Shown: piece after piece, positions 1 to 10,714 of the stretch | Numbering within the stretch: position 1 is the first letter of the stretch | Layout: every line of letters starts with the position of its first letter | Assembly: GCA_017311315.1 (NCBI GenBank) | Contig: CM029664.1 | Coordinates: 44,608,510 to 44,672,509 of the forward strand | Source of the DNA: Dendrocalamus latiflorus | Lineage: Eukaryota; Streptophyta; Magnoliopsida; Poales; Poaceae | DNA length: 64,000 bases | Direction of reading: 5' to 3' | The notes under the pieces: model-generated | Databases searched by the model: none | The model's input: only the letters and a program-made list of their open reading frames with translations | What the model was told of the DNA's origin: nothing | Position numbers and translations under genes: made by a program

Positions 1-2222
1 TTCTTGCTTTCGATGGCTATGATGACCAATCCAAATATAAAGAACAGTGAGAACAAGAGTCCCATAGCGACACTGCCTGCAAGGGATGCCTGCCTCCGGT
101 GGGATTGGTGGCTGTCGGAAGCACTTTGCGCAGCGTTGTGCTCGCATGCTGGTAGTGGGAAGCCACAAAGACCAGAGTTATTCTCGTACTGGCTCTTTGG
201 GAATGTGGCAAGGGAACCGAGCTCCGGAATTGACCCGTTCAGCTGATTATTTGATAGGTTGATCTCCGACAAGGACAATGTCGAGAACGAGTTGGGTATT
301 GGCCCTTCCAACTGGTTATGCGACAGATCGAGTACTGCAAGCTTCTTGGCGCCAGCTAGCTCCAGTGGGATAGCCCCGGAAAGTTGGTTGTGCCCAAGAT
401 TCATGATCATGAGGTAGTACATGCTCCCAAGCTCCTTCGGGATCTCTGAGTCGAGCTGATTAAATGACAAATCCAGAAATATCATCGAGCCATTCTTGTT
501 GAAGGTATACTCTGTGCTCCCCATGTACATCCGTGTGAAGTTGCATAGCTTCTTGCTCGGCATCCGACTGAGGTCGTCGGATCGGATGCTGGTGAACTCC
601 AGCAAGCTCCCCTTGCCACGGCACTCGCTGCTCAGCTCGTCGTTGCGAAGATACACGTATGGCCGCCCAGTGATGAGGCCAACGGTCATCTTCCCGGAAT
701 GTTTTGCCATCTCCGGCGGTATTGACCCATTGAGCTCGTTGCTGTTCAGGTCCAGCCATACCAAGCTCTTGCAGTCGCCAAGCTCCGGCGGTATTGGTCC
801 CGAGATGGAATTATTGCTCAGCTTCAAGATTGCCAAGTTGCTGAGCTTTCCGAGCCACGACGGGATCGGCCCGGACAGCCGGTTGCTTGCCAAGGATATC
901 CAGTTCAGCTGCGTGCACTTAGCCAATTCCGGTGGGATGCTGCCGGTGAGCCCGTTGTAGTCAAGGATGAGATGCTCGAGCCCGTGAATGCTTGACAGGG
1001 ACGCCGGTATCTCGCCCTCCAACGCGTTCTGCCACAGGATGAGGTCCTGGAGGCGGCCAAGCTCGCCGAGGGATGCAGGGATGGACCCATTGATGTAGTT
1101 GAGGCTGAGGTCGAGTGAGACGAGGTTGCTGCAGTTGGAGATGGCCTCTGGGATACTGCCGGCGAGGTAGTTGTTCTGAAGGTACAACATGCGGAGCCTG
1201 GAGTTGAGGTCCTGGCAGAGGGACGAGGGGATGGTGCCGGAGAAGGTGTTGGAACTGAGGTCGAGCACCTCGAGCTCCGGCAGCGCAGCAACCGAATCCG
1301 GGATGGACCCGTTGAAGTGGTTGAAGGAGAGGGAGAGCACCGTGAGCTGCTGCAGGCCGGTGAAAGCGTCGCCAGGGAGCTCGCCGGAGAAGTTGTTGTT
1401 CGACAAGTTGAGGGCGGTGAGCGACGTGAGGCCGGCGACGTCCGGCAGGAACGCGCCGGCGAGGTGGTTGCCGGAGAGGTTCAGCGCTCTCAGACCGCGG
1501 CAACTGGAGAGGGCCCCCCCGGCCACCTCGCCGACGATGAGGTTGCCGGAGAGGTCAAGGTACTGCAGCCCGGAGCAGATGGTGAACTCCGGAAGCGCGC
1601 CGGAGATCCTGTTCCAGGCGAGGTCCAACCACCGGACTGCCCCGATGCCAGCACCCACCATCCACCGTAGGTCGGCGTTGCTGGTGATGTTGTTGTTGGA
1701 CAAGTCAAGAGAGTCCAGCGCCGGAAATCCCGGGTCGCCTCCGCCACCGGCCTTCTCCCAACCAACTGCATCACCGGAAAGATTCAACGCCTTTAGCCCG
1801 CCACACGCGCCAGCGAGCGCCGCCACGTCGGCCACGGAGCCGCGTAGCGCAGCATTCCTGGACAGGTCCAGCGCCTGCAGCTTGCCCCCGCACCTCGCGC
1901 CGCCGGCCTCCGCGAGCGAGCCGCTGACGTTGGCGCCGCGGAGGCTGAGCACCTCGACGCCGCTCAGCTGCAGCAGGGTAGCCGTGACGGCGCGGAAGTT
2001 GGCATTGAGCGGCACGCCGGCGAGCGACAGCGACGTGAGCTTCCCGCCCCTGCACCCCGCGCCTGGGAACCTGCACGCGCCGTCACCCGCGCTCCACTCC
2101 TCTAGCGCCGCCTGGTTCGGCACCGCCGCCTTGAACTCCTCCAGCAGCTGGGCGTCGTCAGGAGCGGCCGCCGCGGCCGAGACAAACAGTGCCGCCGCTA
2201 TCGCCAGCAACAAGGAATCCAT
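1..2222 (-). CDS. BRI1: Brassinosteroid receptor BRI1, N-terminal 740 codons (ectodomain and transmembrane helix; kinase off-window)
   Basis: The reading frame opens at the ATG at 2222 (minus) and stays open to base 1. It encodes a signal peptide (MDSLLLAIAAALFVSA, then an Ala run), the N-terminal paired-cysteine cap (about residues 48-55, CRFPGAGC), a long run of leucine-rich repeats with the xLxLSxNxxxGxIP pattern, an island domain at about residues 505-577 (contains YVYLRNDELSSECRGKG), four further repeats, the C-terminal cap GLCGFPLPAC, and one hydrophobic transmembrane segment at about residues 716-737 ending in IAIESK at the window edge. This order, and near-identity to rice BRI1 as remembered, identify the plasma-membrane receptor that binds brassinosteroid through the island domain and signals with BAK1/SERK co-receptors. 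The cytoplasmic kinase must lie to the left of base 1. No stop or frameshift is visible. BRI1 is usually intronless, which fits. Confidence 0.96.
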   Translation of the reverse strand, partial: MDSLLLAIAAALFVSAAAAAPDDAQLLEEFKAAVPNQAALEEWSAGDGACRFPGAGCRGGKLTSLSLAGVPLNANFRAVTATLLQLSGVEVLSLRGANVSGSLAEAGGARCGGKLQALDLSRNAALRGSVADVAALAGACGGLKALNLSGDAVGWEKAGGGGDPGFPALDSLDLSNNNITSNADLRWMVGAGIGAVRWLDLAWNRISGALPEFTICSGLQYLDLSGNLIVGEVAGGALSSCRGLRALNLSGNHLAGAFLPDVAGLTSLTALNLSNNNFSGELPGDAFTGLQQLTVLSLSFNHFNGSIPDSVAALPELEVLDLSSNTFSGTIPSSLCQDLNSRLRMLYLQNNYLAGSIPEAISNCSNLVSLDLSLNYINGSIPASLGELGRLQDLILWQNALEGEIPASLSSIHGLEHLILDYNGLTGSIPPELAKCTQLNWISLASNRLSGPIPSWLGKLSNLAILKLSNNSISGPIPPELGDCKSLVWLDLNSNELNGSIPPEMAKHSGKMTVGLITGRPYVYLRNDELSSECRGKGSLLEFTSIRSDDLSRMPSKKLCNFTRMYMGSTEYTFNKNGSMIFLDLSFNQLDSEIPKELGSMYYLMIMNLGHNQLSGAIPLELAGAKKLAVLDLSHNQLEGPIPNSFSTLSLSEINLSNNQLNGSIPELGSLATFPKSQYENNSGLCGFPLPACEHNAAQSASDSHQSHRRQASLAGSVAMGLLFSLFFIFGLVIIAIESK

Positions 2223-2247
2223 GTACGAGCACCCACCTTACGACCAT
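2158..2247 (-). CDS. Upstream ORF overlapping the BRI1 start codon
   Basis: An ATG lies at 2247 on the minus strand, 25 bases before the BRI1 ATG and out of frame with it. It opens a 29-codon frame (MVVRWVLVHGFLVAG...) that runs past the main start and ends at the TGA at 2160-2158, inside the signal-peptide coding region. Overlapping uORFs of this kind usually lower initiation at the main ATG unless leaky scanning occurs. The uORF context has C at -3 and G at +4, so leaky scanning is plausible. It exists as a uORF only if transcription starts upstream of 2247; the transcription start is not known. Confidence 0.4.
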   Translation of the reverse strand: MVVRWVLVHGFLVAGDSGGTVCLGRGGRS

Positions 2248-2755
2248 TAGAGGAGCGGTCTGAAGAGGGGGAGAAGAGATAGTTGGAGGAGTGGGAAGTG
2301 AGATGGGAATATGGAACGGGAGAGAAGCGAAGAAGAAGAAAGGAGCAAATTAACAGCTGCAGCGAGCAAGGGTGGTGGTGGGGTCACATGGCGTGTGCCC
2401 CCATCCGCGAATCGTAATGCGCGCCTAAGCTGGGAGGGATTAGTATCATAATCACAGTGCTTATCCACTGCTTACGGCGAGGTTAATCCCGATCCGATCG
2501 GACGGTCGGGGCTGCCCGGATCGGGGACAGGCAGTGCTCTGGTCGAGGCGCGGCCACGTGCCGACGGGGCCTAGTTAATCCGCGCGTGGAAATGACTGCT
2601 TTGGCCGGCTCCGCGGGCGTCGGGCTCATGGGCAGTCTGGGGATTTACTGGGGCCGGGGGAGGAAGCGGGTCGCGGTCCGAGCGCACGGGGGGATCCTGG
2701 CGGGCGTCGAGGGAGTCGGACGCGTGGGCCGCGTTGCTTCGCCAAGGGTTTTTGG
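2223..2755 (-). promoter_or_regulatory. BRI1 5' leader and proximal promoter
   Basis: The sequence just upstream of the BRI1 ATG is a CT-rich leader on the minus strand (about 2265-2340), a common feature of plant 5'UTRs. A CGTGTG element at 2392-2397 matches the BZR1-binding BRRE consensus (CGTGYG), and a perfect G-box CACGTG lies at 2555-2560. Both are short and could occur by chance, but BZR/BES factors use such sites, so feedback control by brassinosteroid is plausible. No convincing TATA box was seen. The promoter is bounded at about 2756 by a transposable element. Confidence 0.4.
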
Positions 2756-5700
2756 GCCTGTTTGGTTGGAATTTTTGGCACTTTTGATATATTTTTAATC
2801 TATATTTATAAAAAATAGTTGTGTACGTGTGAGAAAGGAAAAAATATCACTTCTATCACTTGGTGATCTGTTGACAGCGCGCTGTAGCTATCACTTGAGC
2901 CATCAAAGCTCGGCCACCGGGCGACAGAGGCCTGCCGCCCGGCCACCGTGCGACCGCGCGCCTGTCGCCCGGCCACTGTGCGACCGCGCCCTCTCTGCCA
3001 ACCCTGCCATCTGAAGGTAGGTAATTAAACCAACTAATTAGTTGAATATTTTATATGTACTATTTGTTTGAATTTTTAAATATAATAAATGAGTTCAAAA
3101 AATTACAAATTTTTAATGTAGCCTCCCGACATAATGTACTTTATTATACAATTTTTTGAAAATGTTATCTTCTTTGAATGTTGCTGAAAATTTTATACAA
3201 TTATGATAATTTTAGGATTTATTATATATAGCAAACGAGCTTCAAAAATAGCGAAATTTTATGTGCATCCTTTTGACACAACGTACTATATTGTATAATT
3301 TTTAACAATTTTACCACTCTAAATGTTGTTCAAAATTTTATACAATTATAATATTTCATCCATCACAGCCATCACGATCCAAACTCTATCCCCCTCGAAC
3401 CTAGGTTTTGAACCAGGGAAACGAAATGAATGGGGGGGGGGCCAGGGAGGCAGTGATGGGTGGGAGGGGAGGAGTCGGAGAAATTTGGGAGTGGCGTACA
3501 AGGAAAGGAAGCGGAGGAAGAGGAGGTGGGTATTCGAAGTTGAACCATTGCTCCGCTGCATTACAGGCAAAGATATTTAGAAAACGTGAAGTATTTGGCT
3601 GACATGTGGGTCCTTTAAGTGGTGAGCCACATGTTAGTGCGGTATCAGAAGCATTTCATACGAGGTTTTCCAGTACAAAAAGGCTTTGGATAAATGACGT
3701 AACGATAACAAAATGATAGTTGATTCGACAAGGGTTACATGGCATGCAGGCTAAAAAACTAAGGATGGTACACATATGGACGAAGATGGCCGAACTACTA
3801 TGTTGGCCATGACCATTTGCCCTTCCTCGTAAGGTCAGCGTTGTAGTCCTCACCAGCCACGCCGACCTTGGCCATTAGTTCGTGCTTCCTCTTACGCTCC
3901 ACCTTGCGAACCTCGCACTCCCTACGCCTACACGCATTTAGGTGAGTTTCCATCTCCCATCAGATATGCTCACTTTCGATCTTCGGTGCGCTGCCGCTCC
4001 CCCATCCTCTCACGTGCCATCTGTGCATCCCACTCTCTCACAGTCCAGCTACCACTGGTCATGCGGGTGGATCTCCTAGTTTATCCATTGACGGTACGCG
4101 CATAACGGATCCAGAAACTGTGGAATGAGGGAACAACTTGTTAGTGTGTGCCATAGAAGACAACTAGTAGAAGAATATAATATAACCTGTCCTTACTGGC
4201 TATCGATAATGGGTTGTGTCCCAACGCCGGTCGGAATAGTCCTAGGCATAGTTACCGCAACCCCAACAACATATGCCCAAGCTCAACCGATCCTTGAACT
4301 TGAAGAACTTACATGCATCCCTATACCAGCAGAGAGGGGGTGTCTCCCTCATGAGTGGGTCCTGCGGCGAACGCTCGGTGGGAACATTCAGGTATGGGTT
4401 GGGGTTGGAGGTACGGGGGGCTTCATTTATGGGAGGTGGCCTCCTGGCATGGGCCGCTTGTTCATCCTGTGTTGCTGCAGTATTTGCTAGTCAGGTGATC
4501 TCCTCCCATTGCTTCTCCATTGTAGCGATGTGGTGATTTAGCAGCTTCGAAGCTCGTGAATATTCATCACATCGAGCCCCCTCGGCCCAGAACACCTTGT
4601 ATTGGTATGTTGATAGGTCCAACCCATCGGATCCTGCCCGTACAAGAGCATGTCATATAACACTGTCAAGTGTTCCATGTCTGTGACTACCTGAATCCAC
4701 GAGCGGAACAAAAGAGACTCATAGGGGTGCACAGGATAACCGAATTCAATTTTATTTTCTCTATTATATAGCCTATACAAATTTAGATGTGAACTCCCCA
4801 GCTTAAATCGAAGAATACCTGGTCAGCTCAAAGATTGAAGCTCTTGGCCTTCCAGCTCCTACTGCTCCATTCGGTGCTCTTGTAGCTGGGCCCAAGACGA
4901 CATTAATTAAGATCTAAGACACACGGCCTATCATATGCAAGTGCAACCCAACTGACACAAGCATGGCCGAAGGCACTCAACCAGCCAAGCCACTCTACAA
5001 AGGGAATATAGCAGACAAAGGCCGCACACACTCACATCGCATTGCCCTAGTAACCCGCGTCTAATTCCATCCCTCCCTCTGTCCCGCCTCGCGCGAAAGC
5101 AAAATCCACCCTCTTGCTTAGTCGTAGGCTCATAGCTGCCGGTTGCCAGAGCACGAAGGCCTAGGTTGCATCCCACTAGCCGCCACATCTCCTAGCTGTC
5201 ATCACATGTTGATCATCTCATGAGCACTTGGTGGTTTGGATTAACTCCTAAATCGACGTAGGGCATTGCTAAATTTCTCTCGATTCTTTCGATTTCTTTA
5301 AGTACATAGATTGAATTTATAAGTTATGATCTAAATGTTACGATTGTTAGTTGGTTGTTTGTCAAATTATATGGTTTGGAATTAGGTTTTCAATTTGGGT
5401 TTTTGAAAATTGGAATATCCACCTACTTTGTTGTAAATCGAATGCAAAGTTACATATGTAATGATGGGGGTGTTCTTTTGGGTTATGGCTAATAACTTTT
5501 GTCTGCACTTTTTTGACACAGTAGTGATGACGGAGACGGAGACGTCGACGTAGATGGCGTATACAGTTTTGTGCTTGGGAAACTGTTTAGAGAATTTGCT
5601 TCAAGAGGCCGCCTCATTTTGACGTTTGGCTTTCAACTTACGGAGAAACTAAAAGCAGAAACCAAAAGGCAAAAAGAGCATGTCCTATATGTATGGTGAA

Positions 5701-7140
5701 ACAGTGAACCTGAGCCATTTTCATTCCAGTTCCGCCCCTGCCTGAAGCCACAACAACCAGATCCACAGTAAGTGTTACAACAAAAATGATGACAAGCAGC
5801 ATGCAAGTTAGTGATTACATATGTGTAACTACATAGGAACAATTCATTAATTAGCGAATTATGGGTACCGTACGTACATAGTACGAGATAATAATAAATT
5901 ATGGAAACCGTATGTACACAAAAATAGTACAAAACTACTGCTAAATTACTACGAACTATTTACTTCATAATATGAACTACATTAAATATGGCTAACTAAA
6001 TAACACTAATTAACTATGACTACAAGAATAACATCAAAAGCATGCGACAAAAAATTATTTATCTTTCAGGAGAAGTAATCAGCACTGTCGCGTCCTCGAC
6101 AAATGTGCACTAGCTTCTCTAAAGAATGAGCTATGTACTCTTAATTCTGAGCAACGAGTGTGAGAATGAGATTATGTGATGAGCGACTGAGATGAGCAAT
6201 GAGCAACTGCGAGAGCTTCGTATTTATGATCGAGCAAAAATGGAAGCAAGGGCGCTCACCCCACAAATTAAGGACTTCTTGTTGACACACAACACTATGG
6301 TCAAGAGGGGACGACATGGTAAGACTGACAAATATATAGATAAGGGAGTGGGCGAGGGGGGATGGCGTGGACATAACGACACATGTGCGGACGAGGGAGA
6401 GAGTGAGGGGGACGGCACGGATAGAGTAACAAATGTGCGAAGGACATAGCGGGAAAGGGGGTAGCAACAACAGGCCGACATATGTGCAAAGGAGAGAGGT
6501 CACGTATTGCAAAAGATGCCTGCCGTATGGTGACCATGCGGTAGGCGATTTCAATCGCTAATTAAATGAGCATCGCATATCACTAATTACGATTAAATTA
6601 ATATGAAATAACATGGTAAATTTATAGCACATAAAATTTCCAAAAATTCGACAATTAGATCGACTGTGTCAAGACGCTATACATAAAATTTCGTAATTTT
6701 TCGAGACTATTTGATATATGTAACAACTCCTACAAACTACACAATCCCATATATTCTCGAGCAATATTCACACTTGATAAAATTATATAAAAATTACACA
6801 ACCAATTACGTTGTGTCGGGAGACTGTACATAAAATTTTATAATTTTTTGAGCTCATCTGCTATATTTAAAAAATCCAAGAAGCAGTATATATATAGTTA
6901 AGGCAGGTAAGTCGGCTTAATTACCTGCCGTCCGGTGGAGGGGCGGCAAGGGTGCACCGCACGGTGGCCGAGCGTCAGGCCTCTGCCACCCGATGGCCCG
7001 AGTGTCAGCCACAGCGTGTTGCCGCTCGGTCACTGGATAGTAGATGTGCCATTTCTATCATTTTTGTGCATGTACTGCTATTTTTATAAATACGAGTTAA
7101 AAATATACTAAAAGTACCAAAACTTCGTTTGGTTGCCGTC
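2756..7140. mobile_element. About 4.4-kb DNA element with about 590-bp terminal inverted repeats (MULE-like candidate)
   Basis: Bases 2756-3345 match the reverse complement of about 6560-7140 over nearly their whole length. Shared features, from the outside in, are: an outer GTTTGG-type end; an AT-rich stretch with TTTTTAA and ATATTTATAAAAA; a GC-rich island with CAGAGGCCTG and CGGCCACCGTGCG; GGTAATTAA; and two tandem blocks built on AAATTTTATGTnC...CGACACAACGTA. Arms this long are typical of Mutator-like elements, but the exact termini and a 9-bp target duplication could not be fixed. Inside, at about 4070-3815 on the minus strand, is a broken lysine/arginine-rich coding remnant ending in KGKWSWPT and a stop. 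No intact transposase is present, so the element looks non-autonomous. Confidence 0.6.
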
Positions 7141-7187
7141 TTGGTGCCTATCTGCCTAGCCAAGGCGTTGTCGGGAACGTGACAGAG

Positions 7188-7473
7188 GTGGTGATCATTT
7201 GAGCTTATTTTTTGTGGCTTATGGCTGAAAAACACTGTAACTGGCTAAAAAAATACTGTAGCTGACAGAGACTTATTTAGCATAATTAAATTTAAAAAAA
7301 TTAAAAAATATAAAAAAATATGTTAGCTCATTACATATAATACAAACAAATACGGGAAAAAAAGAACCGGCAAAAAAGCTCAACAAAAAGTCAAAAGTTC
7401 AGAAAAAGATAAAATTTATAAATAGTGAAAAATAAGCCGGAAGCTAAAAGCTGAAACCCCACCAATCACCCCC
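7188..7473 (+). mobile_element. 285-bp MITE family, copy A
   Basis: This AT-rich element carries the family core (GCTTATGGCTGAAAA, CTGTAGCTGACAGAG, TTTAGCATAATTAAATTTAA, AAGAACCGGC). The ends are imperfect inverted repeats (GTGGTGATC at the left, AATCACCCCC at the right), flanked by GAG at 7185-7187 and 7474-7476, a probable 3-bp target duplication. Related copies lie at about 38831, 41421 and 62868. There is no coding capacity. Confidence 0.7.
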
Positions 7474-7476
7474 GAG

Positions 7477-8696
7477 TTACATTTGGTTGGTAACCTCAAG
7501 ATGCCGGTGCTAGCCTAGCCTGACTCCTCCAGGCAGCCTAAGCTCAGGCGGCCGCTCGGAGCTTCATTCACCTCCATCGAAGTTGCATCGAGCTACTCTG
7601 GTTGCCGCCACGTGAAGCTAGTCTGACCGCCGCCCATGGTGGCATGACGATCTGCCACTCACTTGCTCGGTGGTTTCCAAAGATTGGACCCCATTATCCA
7701 TGACTAGCTATCACTTAGCAACTCTACTCGAACCAGCCACACCATCCGAAGATGAAGAGGATAGATAATAGGAAATGCATGCAAGCTACATGTCCAGCTG
7801 CTGCGTTGTGAGCAGCACGGCCGTGCTTAGATTCAACACTTTGGTTCTCAATTTGATTATGGTTTATGATTTTTTTATTATAGATGGTTTATTTTTTACT
7901 ATAAATGCTAGTGACTTATTTAGTATAATTAAATTTAAAAATATTTAAAATAAAAAATTAGTCCATCACAGATAATACGAAGGAATACGGAAAAAAGATA
8001 AAAAATTACAAAGAATAAATAAATAAATAAATAGTAAATTAAATGACAAAAGCAGAAGCTGAAACAATCCATGAAACGCAAGGTCCGAAAGATTCCTTCA
8101 AACAAAAACAGAAAAAGCAACGCTTTATTCGAAGCGGTGCGACGATGACCACACCCGTGCGTCTCCGCTTCTCATGCTTGAGCTATGAAGCCGTGACCGG
8201 CGGCCCCACCGTTCATGCCACAGCAGATCCAGCCCAACCGATCCACACATCACCGACGTACGCGCCCCATGGTACTGGGTCCCACCATTCAGTGGAACGC
8301 GCGTGGCCGTCGTCGCCTGATTGGACAAGTCACTGGAAAATGTTGGGGCTCCCGGCCCGCATCATGACAGTTAGCACGTGCATGCGACTTCCCTGGACCA
8401 CCGGCGAGAAGCATCGACGGCCGTTGGAGTCGGATTCCAGTAGATCTCGTCCGCCCGCGCGGCCGAGGACAGCCATTGGGTGGGGTGGTGGGTACAGGCA
8501 ATCTGCCGTTAGATTACACGAGGTTGTTGCGTGCGCGCGTGCGTGCGTAGTGAGCAGCCACGCCATTTGTTGTTTCTTTGACCGCATGGACTCAAAGCGA
8601 ACCGGTTTCTTCGATGAATAGATTGCCACCAGCACTACCCACCATGACACGACGTGCATCTTCTGCATGGAAGAGCACCAAGATATCATACACCTT
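7477..8696. other. Gene-less spacer with a diverged MITE-like block
   Basis: About 7845-8075 resembles the 285-bp MITE family in layout: GGTTTATGATT, then TTAGTATAATTAAATTTAAA, an A-rich body, and GCAGAAGCTGAAACAATC. It is too diverged for the ends to be set. About 8080-8650 is mixed-composition DNA with a 192-codon open frame on the plus strand that lacks recognisable protein features; I treat that frame as chance. Confidence 0.4.
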
Positions 8697-8699
8697 TTA

Positions 8700-8975
8700 G
8701 GGCATCTGTAGTATATATAATCCAAAGAATCTTAAGGTGGATCTCATTTAAATTTTAAGGCTGACTCCATAGTGTATATAACCCAAGAGGCCTTAAGACG
8801 GTCCCACTTGGCAGATAAAGAAAAATTGTATTTTAATGCTTGTGGCCAGGTCTTTAGCTTGGTGACCAGCCTTAAGTCTTTTTTACTTATAGCCTGCTTA
8901 AGGTCACCCCTGTAATATATAAGGTTGACCTTAAGGTGGCTTAAGACCCTCTATTTTCATACACTACAGATGCCC
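8700..8975. mobile_element. Tourist-type (PIF/Harbinger) MITE, 276 bp
   Basis: The ends read GGGCATCTGTAGT and ACTACAGATGCCC, a perfect terminal inverted repeat. The element is flanked by TTA at 8697-8699 and 8976-8978, the classic TWA target duplication of PIF/Harbinger elements. The interior repeats CTTAAGGT/ACCTTAAG motifs, so the transcript would fold back. There is no coding capacity. Confidence 0.88.
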
Positions 8976-9159
8976 TTAGAGGCGAAAGAATTCCGCGCGC
9001 AAGACCGGTGCCATGTCAGCGTTTTTGCCGAGAGCCTCTTGGAGCTTTAGTAATTGTGCTCAGATCCTTCGCTCTCCTCGACGGTTGGATCATGATCAAA
9101 TGGTCCTGATGGAACTTATGTTCGGCTGTGCAATTGGTGATCGACGACTAAGATTTGTT

Positions 9160-9700
9160 CACACCCCACCTCTAATCCTAGCAAAGAGCGAGCAGTCCTC
9201 CATCCTGCACATCGTCGTTACCTTTTCCCCCTCCCTCTCGATCCGCTCCCTCTCCGCCCCCTCGCTCCGTTCCTCTCCGCCATCGGCGTCGTCCTTCCAC
9301 CCTGCACACCATCGTTGCCTCTTCCCCTCCCTTCTAATCCATTCCCCCTGCCCTCTCGTTCCGTTCCTCTCCATCATCGGCAACACTCGCAATACGCTTA
9401 CGCCCTCCCTCCCCCTCCATGCTTCCTCTCCTCACCCTCCCCATTCCCTCGCCCATCCCTTCTTCCGTTCCTCCCCACCGACGACAGCCGCAGTGGCTAG
9501 ACCCTCGATGCGCTGCCCACCTCCCCCCTATACACCTCCTGTAGTCCTTCCTGTCTCCTCCATCCCCTCCCCACCCCCTCCTCTCTACAACGTTGCCACC
9601 CTCTCCCCAATCCGCCCCCGCCGTTGTCTCCCGCCTCTGCCCAGTGCCTTTCTCCGCCCTTCATCCATCTTTCCTCTACACCACTTGCTCCCCTCTCTAA
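9160..9700. repeat. Strand-asymmetric pyrimidine-rich tract
   Basis: For about 540 bp the plus strand is dominated by C and T (runs such as CCCCCTCCCTCTCG, CTCCCCACCCCCTCC) with few purines. The open frames across it are proline/serine-rich low-complexity products of composition, not protein families. Such tracts can adopt unusual structures. I see no gene in 8979-9849. Confidence 0.6.
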
Positions 9701-9849
9701 AATGAGTTTATGTGGAAGGAGATTTCACTCAACATACCGATCCTCTCTGGGATCATGTTCTATATGTAGCAACAGAGTACATGATGTAATTACAACAGAT
9801 CGTGTTCCAGAGAAGTAGGATCGTGACTACATGTACGCTAACAGCCTAA

Positions 9850-10136
9850 GGCCATGTCCAATGCTTGGACGCTTAGATAAATGCTTAAAGAGAGAGAAAC
9901 TAGGTTATATTACAAAGCAGCTAACGTAAGAGCCATAGTCTCCAATGTTGTACTAGTGGCTAGCCCAAGCACTGATTCTGCTAGAGATCAATTCCATGAG
10001 AGCGAACCGCTCGGAGCGCTGGCCTCCAAGTTTGGCTGCGCCTCGGACGTCTACTGCATGCAACGCAGTCTACCTGACAATCAAGACAGTTTTTTTTGTC
10101 TAAGCGCCTGATGCAGGCGTCGCATTGGACATGGCC
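9850..10136. mobile_element. PIF/Harbinger MITE, 287 bp, TSD TAA
   Basis: The terminal inverted repeats are GGCCATGTCCAATGC at the left and GCATTGGACATGGCC at the right, a perfect 15-bp match. TAA flanks both sides (9847-9849 and 10137-10139). The interior contains ACGC/GCGT motifs and a T8 run but no coding capacity. Confidence 0.88.
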
Positions 10137-10427
10137 TAACAGAAGTGACGCGGTCACCACGGCATGGCATGAGTGGTTACCATACAAACGACATGCATAC
10201 AGATTTTCTAACACTCTTCAGGTATTACCTCTTTTCCTCTCCATATAGGACACTGCCTGGTCTCATTTATGATTTGTGTCCAGCTGATTTATGACTTACT
10301 AAAGCATGTCAGATCGATAGATACCCTCTCTTTGGTTTTGAGCTTTACGACTGCATACTTGTGTTATGTTTGATAGATTGCATCACTCATCTCAATCAAT
10401 TGCCTACGCTGTGTCTCATTAGAAAAT

Positions 10428-10705
10428 GGGAGTGGCTATTGCACAGGCGACTGAAATTTTTTTATCTTTCAGTCACCTGACGTTGCACTCTCAATCAACT
10501 GAAATTGCAGCTGTTTTTTTGGAGGGGAGCTGCAATTTCAGTTGATTGAGAGTGCAATTTCAGGTCATCTGAAAGTTGCACTTTGAATCACCTAAAGTTG
10601 CAGCTGTTTTTTTTAGGGGGGCTGCAATTTCAGTTGATTAAGAGTGCAACTTCATATGACTGAAAGATAAAAAAAATTTCAGTCGCTTGTGCAATAGCAA
10701 AACTG
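10428..10705. mobile_element. Foldback MITE with 9-bp TSD (Mutator-type), 278 bp
   Basis: A perfect 9-bp direct repeat TTAGAAAAT flanks the element (10419-10427 and 10706-10714), the TSD length of Mutator-like transposons. The arms share GCTATTGCAC, then CGACTGAAA and a T/A-rich run. Inside, the block CTGCAATTTCAGTTGATT(G/A)AGAGTGCAA occurs in both orientations, so almost the whole element can fold into a nested hairpin. No ORF is present. Confidence 0.82.
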
Positions 10706-10714
10706 TTAGAAAAT

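Noticed and set aside
961..2250. Plus-strand frame of 353 codons and minus-strand frames in other phases over BRI1
   Set aside because: The BRI1 frame itself is open from 2222 to 1 and gives the full LRR and transmembrane sequence; these are off-frame shadows.
8043..8621. 192-codon plus-strand frame
   Set aside because: Overlaps a MITE-like block at its 5' side; no family features.
9013..9705. 230-codon plus-strand proline/serine-rich frame
   Set aside because: It lies in a pyrimidine-rich low-complexity tract; no domain, signal or splice structure supports a gene.
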